Assembly: GCF_005080685.1 (NCBI RefSeq)
Contig: NZ_CP039371.1
Coordinates: 6,138,001 to 6,202,000 of the forward strand
Direction of reading: 5' to 3'
DNA length: 64,000 nt
Source of the DNA: Pseudomonas putida
Lineage (GTDB): Bacteria; Pseudomonadota; Gammaproteobacteria; Pseudomonadales; Pseudomonadaceae
In this document: in pieces, positions 59,064 to 64,000 of the stretch
Numbering within the stretch: position 1 is the first letter of the stretch
Layout of the letters: every line of letters starts with the position of its first letter
Translations under genes and position numbers: made by a program
The notes under the pieces: model-generated
Told to the model about the DNA's origin: nothing
Database searches by the model: none
The model's input: the letters and a program-made list of their open reading frames with translations, nothing else

Positions 59064-59175
59064 GGAAGGGGCCAGTAGCGCCGCTACACAAAATGGATCG
59101 TTCCCAGTCCCAATGCCAAACCAGCCAGCCCCCCCAAACAATCCATGAAGAACCAAAAAACGCACCAGAGCTCGA

Positions 59176-59195
59176 TCTAGAATATAGGCTCTAGA
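59176..59195. promoter_or_regulatory. TCTAGA-N8-TCTAGA palindrome before the aldehyde dehydrogenase
   Basis: Two TCTAGA hexamers separated by 8 bp, 26 nt upstream of the GTG start. TAGAAT at 59178-59183 could be a -10 box within it. The site may be an operator for the TetR protein encoded 2.3 kb away or for another regulator. Confidence 0.45.
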
Positions 59196-59221
59196 AAAAC
59201 AGATTCAGACGGGACACTGCC

Positions 59222-60652
59222 GTGACCTCGCCCATCGCCCTGCCTGCCGTGCCTTCCGACACCGACCTGACCTCGACGTTTGCCCTCCAGCGCAAGGCGT
59301 TCGCCGGCAACCCGATGCCGCCTGCGGCGCAGCGCCAGCAATGGCTGAAGCACCTGCGCGCGGCACTGCTGGCAAACCAGCAAGCCTTGATCGCAGCCAT
59401 CGACCAGGACTTCGACGGCCGCAGCGCCGACGAAACCCTGCTGGCCGAGCTGCTGCCTTCGGTGCAAGGCATCCGCCATGCCGAGCGGCACCTGCAACGC
59501 TGGATGCGTCCGGCCAGGCGAGCCGTGGGCCTGGCGTTCCAACCCGCCAGTGCACGGGTGCTGTACCAGCCGCTGGGCGTGGTGGGGATCATCGTGCCGT
59601 GGAACTACCCACTGTTTCTCGCCATCGGCCCCCTGACCTGCGCCCTGGCCGCCGGCAACCGGGTCATGCTCAAGCTCAGCGAGGCCACGCCGGCCACTGC
59701 ACAGGCGTTGAAGACGCTGCTCGAACGGGTGTTTCCGGCTGACCTGGTCAGCGTAGTGCTGGGCGAGGTGGAAATCGGCCAGGCCTTCGCCAGGCTGCCC
59801 TTCGATCACCTGCTGTTCACCGGTGCTACCAGCGTCGGCCGGCAAGTCATGCTGGCCGCCGCAGACAACCTCACGCCGGTGACCCTGGAACTGGGCGGCA
59901 AATCGCCCGCCATCGTCTCGGCCAGCGTGCCCTTGGCCACCGCCGCCGAGCGCATCGCTTTCGGCAAGACCCTCAACGCCGGCCAGACCTGCGTCGCTCC
60001 CGACTACGTGCTGGTGCCCCGCGAACGTCTTCAAGCCTTCAGCGAGGCGTACCGCGAGGCCGTGCACCGGCTGTACCCTCGCATCGCCGGCAACGCCGAC
60101 TACAGCGCGATCATCAACCCCAGGCAGTTGCAACGCTTGCAGCACTTGCTGGCCGACGCTCGCGACAAAGGCGCCGAGGTCATCGACCTGTACCCCGACG
60201 AAGCCCCCCAGGGCCGGCGCCTGCCGCCGCATTTGCTGCTGCGGGTGAACGACACCATGCAAGTGATGCAGGACGAGATCTTCGGCCCACTGCTGCCGCT
60301 GGTGCCATACGATCACCTCGATGAGGCGCTCGACTACATCAACCGACGCCCACGCCCACTGGCACTCTATTACTTCGGATACGACCGGGCCGAGCAACGA
60401 CGCGTGCTGGAAAACAGCCACTCCGGCGGGGTCTGCCTGAACGACACCTTGTCGCACGTCGCCCAGGACGATCTGCCATTCGGCGGCATCGGTCCCTCCG
60501 GCATGGGCCACTATCACGGCCACGATGGTTTCCTGACTTTCAGCAAGGCCAAGGCCGTGCTGGCCAAGCAGCGCCTGAATGCCGCCCGGCTGATCTACCC
60601 ACCCTACGGCAAGGCCTTGCAACGCCTGGTCTACAAGTTGTTCATCCGTTGA
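59222..60652 (+). CDS. calB: Aldehyde dehydrogenase, coniferyl-aldehyde type
   Basis: 476 aa from the GTG at 59222. NAD-binding VVGIIVPWNYPLFLAIGPL, catalytic Glu in VTLELGGKSPAIV (~228) and catalytic Cys in NAGQTCVAPDYVLV (~260). The C-terminal ~30 residues (RLIYPPYGKALQRLVYKLF) are typical of the group that includes fatty aldehyde and coniferyl aldehyde dehydrogenases. Oxidation of aromatic or long-chain aldehydes is inferred from similarity. The start choice is supported by length rather than a strong ribosome-binding site. Confidence 0.85.
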   Translation: MTSPIALPAVPSDTDLTSTFALQRKAFAGNPMPPAAQRQQWLKHLRAALLANQQALIAAIDQDFDGRSADETLLAELLPSVQGIRHAERHLQRWMRPARRAVGLAFQPASARVLYQPLGVVGIIVPWNYPLFLAIGPLTCALAAGNRVMLKLSEATPATAQALKTLLERVFPADLVSVVLGEVEIGQAFARLPFDHLLFTGATSVGRQVMLAAADNLTPVTLELGGKSPAIVSASVPLATAAERIAFGKTLNAGQTCVAPDYVLVPRERLQAFSEAYREAVHRLYPRIAGNADYSAIINPRQLQRLQHLLADARDKGAEVIDLYPDEAPQGRRLPPHLLLRVNDTMQVMQDEIFGPLLPLVPYDHLDEALDYINRRPRPLALYYFGYDRAEQRRVLENSHSGGVCLNDTLSHVAQDDLPFGGIGPSGMGHYHGHDGFLTFSKAKAVLAKQRLNAARLIYPPYGKALQRLVYKLFIR

Positions 60653-60692
60653 AGCAGGCGTCGGCGACCACCACCTGGCACACAGCGCATGA

Positions 60693-61644
<952 letters not shown>

Positions 61645-61651
61645 TCGCCCT

Positions 61652-61675
61652 CTAGCGCCGGCACGCCGGCGCTAG
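61652..61675. repeat. REP-like palindrome between ferredoxin and mutM
   Basis: CTAGCGCCGGC (61652-61662) and GCCGGCGCTAG (61665-61675) form an 11-bp stem between the convergent genes; may serve as terminator. Confidence 0.65.
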
Positions 61676-61686
61676 GGCCGCCTGTA

Positions 61687-62499
61687 TCAGCGCTGGCAGC
61701 GCGGGCAGAACACACTCGCCCGCTGCCCCAGCTTCACCTCGCGCAAGGTCGTGCCACACAGCTTGCAGGGCATCCCACCGCGCCCGTAGACGAACAGTTC
61801 CTGCTGGAAGTACCCCGGCTGCCCGTCCCCGCCGATGAAGTCGCGCAGGGTGGTACCGCCCTGCTCGATCGCCGCGGCCAGCACCCGCTTGATCTCGATC
61901 GCCAGCTTCAGGTAGCGGGCACGCGAGATGCCGCCTGCTTCGCGGCGCGGGTCGATGCCGGCGGCGAACAGCGCCTCGGTGGCGTAGATGTTGCCCACGC
62001 CCACCACCACGGCGTTGTCCATGATGAACGGTTTGACCGCCATCGAACGCCCGCGTGACAGTTGGAACAGCCGCTCGCCGTCGAACAGGTCGGTCAACGG
62101 CTCCGGGCCCAGGCGCAGCAGCAGTTCATGGTTGAGCGGATCGAGGCTCCAGAGCATGGCGCCGAAGCGGCGCGGGTCGGTGTAGCGCAGCATCAGCCCC
62201 GACTCCAGCTCGATGTCCACATGCTCGTGCTTGGCCGCCGGCAACCCCATCTCGACCAGGCGCAAATTGCCCGACATGCCCAGGTGACTGATCAGCGTGC
62301 CGACCTCGGCATTGATCAACAGGTACTTGGCCCGCCGCTGCACCGTGACGATGCGTTGGCCCGACAGGCGCACATCCAGGTCCTCGGGGATCGGCCAGCG
62401 CAGGCGCCGGTCGCGCACCACCACGCGGCTGACCCGCTGCCCCTCAAGGTGCGGCGCGATACCGCGCCGGGTGGTTTCGACCTCGGGTAATTCAGGCAT
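61687..62499 (-). CDS. mutM: Formamidopyrimidine-DNA glycosylase
   Basis: 270 aa. [13 protein letters not shown] supplies the catalytic Pro after Met removal and Glu; the C-terminal zinc finger is [10 protein letters not shown]...CPRCQR. Removes 8-oxoguanine and other oxidised bases. 3 nt downstream of the HDOD gene and likely cotranscribed. Confidence 0.97.
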   Translation of the reverse strand: MPELPEVETTRRGIAPHLEGQRVSRVVVRDRRLRWPIPEDLDVRLSGQRIVTVQRRAKYLLINAEVGTLISHLGMSGNLRLVEMGLPAAKHEHVDIELESGLMLRYTDPRRFGAMLWSLDPLNHELLLRLGPEPLTDLFDGERLFQLSRGRSMAVKPFIMDNAVVVGVGNIYATEALFAAGIDPRREAGGISRARYLKLAIEIKRVLAAAIEQGGTTLRDFIGGDGQPGYFQQELFVYGRGGMPCKLCGTTLREVKLGQRASVFCPRCQR

Positions 62500-62502
62500 G
62501 GG

Positions 62503-63375
62503 TCAGTGCCCTCCCAGCTCGCGGATGTTCTGCTTGAGTTGCTCGAAGTCGTAGTCCGTCAGCCCGATGTAGTCCAGCACCAGCGGGCCGACCGCTTGCC
62601 ACTCGTGATCGACCGACTGGTTGCCCAGCACCCGATAGGACGCGCAGATGTGTTCGGCCATCTTCAACACCGCCAGCAGGTTCTTCAGCTGGGTCTGGGC
62701 GTTGCGCGAGGACTCTTCGCGGAACACCGCCAGGGCATTGTGGTGGTTGGCGATCGCCGCGCTGATGTGCTCGGGCAAGCGCCAGGACTTGGCGGTGAAG
62801 TAGCCCACCACCGAATGGTTGGTGTTGAACGCCCGGTTCTCGGTGTCGACCACGCGCGTCTGCTCGTCGGCCTTGGCGTAGGCTTCTTCCAGCACCCCCA
62901 TGTACTCGGGGAAGCGCTTGAGCATCAGCGGCACGCCGCAGTCGTGGAACAAGCCCAGGGTATAGGCCTCGTCCGCGGCCTGGATGCCGGTGCGCTTGGC
63001 CAGGGTCAGGCAGGTCATGGCCACGTCCTGGGCGGTGTCCCAGAAGCGGTTGAGGGTGACGATGGTCTCGTCGCTCATTTCGCCTTTGATCGACTGGGCA
63101 TTGATGAGGTTGATGATCGAGCGGCTGCCCAGCAGGTTCACCGCGCGCTGGATCGAACCGATCTTGTTGGAAAGGCCGAAGTGCGGCGAATTCACCAGCT
63201 TGAGCAGGGCACCGGCCAGGCCCGGATCCTGGGAGATCAGCTTGGCGATGGTCTCGAGGTCGGGGTCGGGCATGTATTGCTCGAACTGCAGGTCGACCAT
63301 GATCTGCGGTTGCGGCGGGATGGTGATGCCTTGCAGGGCCTGCTGGATCTGTTCGGCGCTGAGTTCCTGGGACAT
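62503..63375 (-). CDS. HDOD domain signalling protein
   Basis: 290 aa. The HDOD domain spans most of the chain (IPPQPQIMVDLQ, LISQDPGLAGALLKLVNSP, YTLGLFHDCGVPLML, IANHHNALAVF). HDOD proteins act in regulatory networks, often with c-di-GMP, without clear hydrolase activity. No GGDEF or EAL domain is fused. Confidence 0.9.
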   Translation of the reverse strand: MSQELSAEQIQQALQGITIPPQPQIMVDLQFEQYMPDPDLETIAKLISQDPGLAGALLKLVNSPHFGLSNKIGSIQRAVNLLGSRSIINLINAQSIKGEMSDETIVTLNRFWDTAQDVAMTCLTLAKRTGIQAADEAYTLGLFHDCGVPLMLKRFPEYMGVLEEAYAKADEQTRVVDTENRAFNTNHSVVGYFTAKSWRLPEHISAAIANHHNALAVFREESSRNAQTQLKNLLAVLKMAEHICASYRVLGNQSVDHEWQAVGPLVLDYIGLTDYDFEQLKQNIRELGGH

Positions 63376-63529
63376 TGGTACCTACTCGTGGGGGACGGGG
63401 GATTCTAACCCCTGTGCGGCGCCCAAGGCAGCAATCCGTGGCGCAGTGACCACTGGCGCAATGCGCAGGAACTTTGCCTACGGCGCGCAGGCCTTCATGT
63501 TCAGGCCCATTGAAAAAGGAGTACAGCCG

Positions 63530-64000
63530 ATGAGTAGCGACCTGAGCGGCAAGCGCGTCGCCTTTCTGGTAACCGATGGTTTCGAGCAGGTGGAGCTGAC
63601 CGGCCCTCGCGATGCCTTGCAGCAGCGCGGCGCAGTGGTGGATATCCTCAGCGACCAGCAGGGCTCGGTGCGTGGCTGGAACCACGACGAGCCGGCGGAT
63701 GGTTTTGCCGTGGATGCGACCTTCGAGGCCGCCCATCTCGATCTGTACGACGCCCTGGTACTGCCAGGTGGCGTGCAGAACTCCGACACCATTCGCCTGA
63801 TCCCTGGGGCTCAGAAACTGGTGAAGAGCCATGCGGCCGCAGGTCGACCGCTGGCGGTGATCTGCCACGGCGGCTGGCTGCTGGTGTCTTGCGGGCTGGT
63901 CGAAGGCAAGCGCATGACCAGCTACAAGACCCTGCAGGACGATATCCGCAATGCCGGGGGCAACTGGGTGGATGAAGAGGTTGTGGTCGACGGCAACCTG
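63530..64000 (+). CDS. DJ-1/PfpI family protein, 5' part (3' end outside window)
   Basis: 157 codons are visible from the ATG at 63530 (AGGAG 9 nt upstream) and the frame is still open at 64000. MSSDLSGKRVAFLVTDGFEQVEL at the N-terminus (split by its turn), the early Glu in DGFEQVE and the nucleophile elbow AVICHGGWLLVSC define the YhbO/PfpI glutamine-amidotransferase-like family (deglycase or chaperone, stress response). Exact activity is not decidable. Confidence 0.9.
   Translation, partial: MSSDLSGKRVAFLVTDGFEQVELTGPRDALQQRGAVVDILSDQQGSVRGWNHDEPADGFAVDATFEAAHLDLYDALVLPGGVQNSDTIRLIPGAQKLVKSHAAAGRPLAVICHGGWLLVSCGLVEGKRMTSYKTLQDDIRNAGGNWVDEEVVVDGNL

Larger units (their letters stand above)
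56937..59153. repeat. Large structured inverted-repeat element (~790 bp without the IS)
   Basis: Left arm about 56937-57253; spacer about 57254-57411; right arm about 57412-57635, then the inserted IS, then 59064-59153. The outer 50 bp of the arms (from GGAACG..CCATTTTG) differ at few positions. Each arm holds local hairpins: a T/A-rich one at 57045-57070 and 57597-57622, and a CCTTCGGC-type one at 57183-57201 and 57466-57484. The local stems differ between arms by paired changes that keep pairing. Reading frames through it are Ala/Pro/Arg-rich by-products. Ends and boundaries are approximate. Confidence 0.85.

Overview
The window is a 64 kb piece of chromosome from a GC-rich gammaproteobacterium, most probably a member of the Pseudomonas putida group. 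The evidence is the gene content and order (hemE-gltD-gltB-damX-like-aroB-aroK-pilQ..M/ponA; rpmE/priA-argS; pilT/yggS-proC-yggT-metX-metW; rpoH-ftsX-ftsE-ftsY; coaD-ferredoxin-mutM) together with Pseudomonas-type REP elements containing GCCGGCTCCTACA or GGAGCGGCCTTGTGTCGCGA. This assignment is inference from family knowledge; no database was searched. No tRNA, rRNA, CRISPR array or prophage was seen.

Layout. 1-3.2 kb: the 3' part of selO, trxC, a higBA toxin-antitoxin pair and an orphan parA. 3.2-5.9 kb: a LysR regulator divergent from an MFS exporter, and a YgiW-type periplasmic OB-fold protein. 6-13.3 kb: hemE and glutamate synthase (gltD, gltB). 13.6-20.6 kb (minus strand): pilM, pilN, a fused pilO-pilP, a short pilQ, aroK, aroB and an AAA-ATPase/SPOR protein in one run. 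20.7-25.8 kb: ponA, malic enzyme, a secreted nuclease and rpmE. 26-33.1 kb: priA, argS, a SPOR protein, a TM2 protein, an NlpC/P60 hydrolase and a PilT-like ATPase. 33.2-39.8 kb (plus strand): yggS, proC, yggT, metX, metW, a DUF4426 protein, rdgB, hemW and a DUF3392 protein. 39.8-43.4 kb: a 36-codon small ORF absent from longer-ORF lists, trmB, thiG, thiS, a DUF423 protein and mtgA. 43.5-47.8 kb: rpoH, ftsX, ftsE, ftsY. 48-54.2 kb: two M16 peptidase pairs on either side of rsmD. 54.2-56.9 kb: a YheT-type hydrolase, a sulfurtransferase and a TetR regulator. 56.9-59.2 kb: a large structured inverted-repeat element split by an intact IS4-family insertion sequence. 59.2-64 kb: an aldehyde dehydrogenase, coaD, a ferredoxin, mutM, an HDOD protein and the start of a DJ-1/PfpI protein.

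Most genes are core housekeeping: envelope and division (ponA, mtgA, ftsEXY, two SPOR proteins, NlpC/P60), nitrogen and amino-acid metabolism (gltBD, proC, metXW, aroKB), cofactors (hemE, hemW, thiSG, coaD), translation and modification (rpmE, argS, trmB, rsmD) and DNA maintenance (priA, mutM, rdgB). The most unusual points are: (1) the ~790-bp inverted-repeat element, whose two arms carry compensatory base-pair changes in local hairpins, pointing to selection on structure; (2) the 11-bp target duplication that dates the IS after that element; (3) the 36-aa basic small protein with a strong ribosome-binding site; (4) a natural PilO-PilP fusion; (5) a perfect 15-bp inverted repeat covering the higB ribosome-binding site; (6) an apparent N-terminal frameshift in the MFS gene; and (7) the rpmE terminator encoding part of the next gene's signal peptide.
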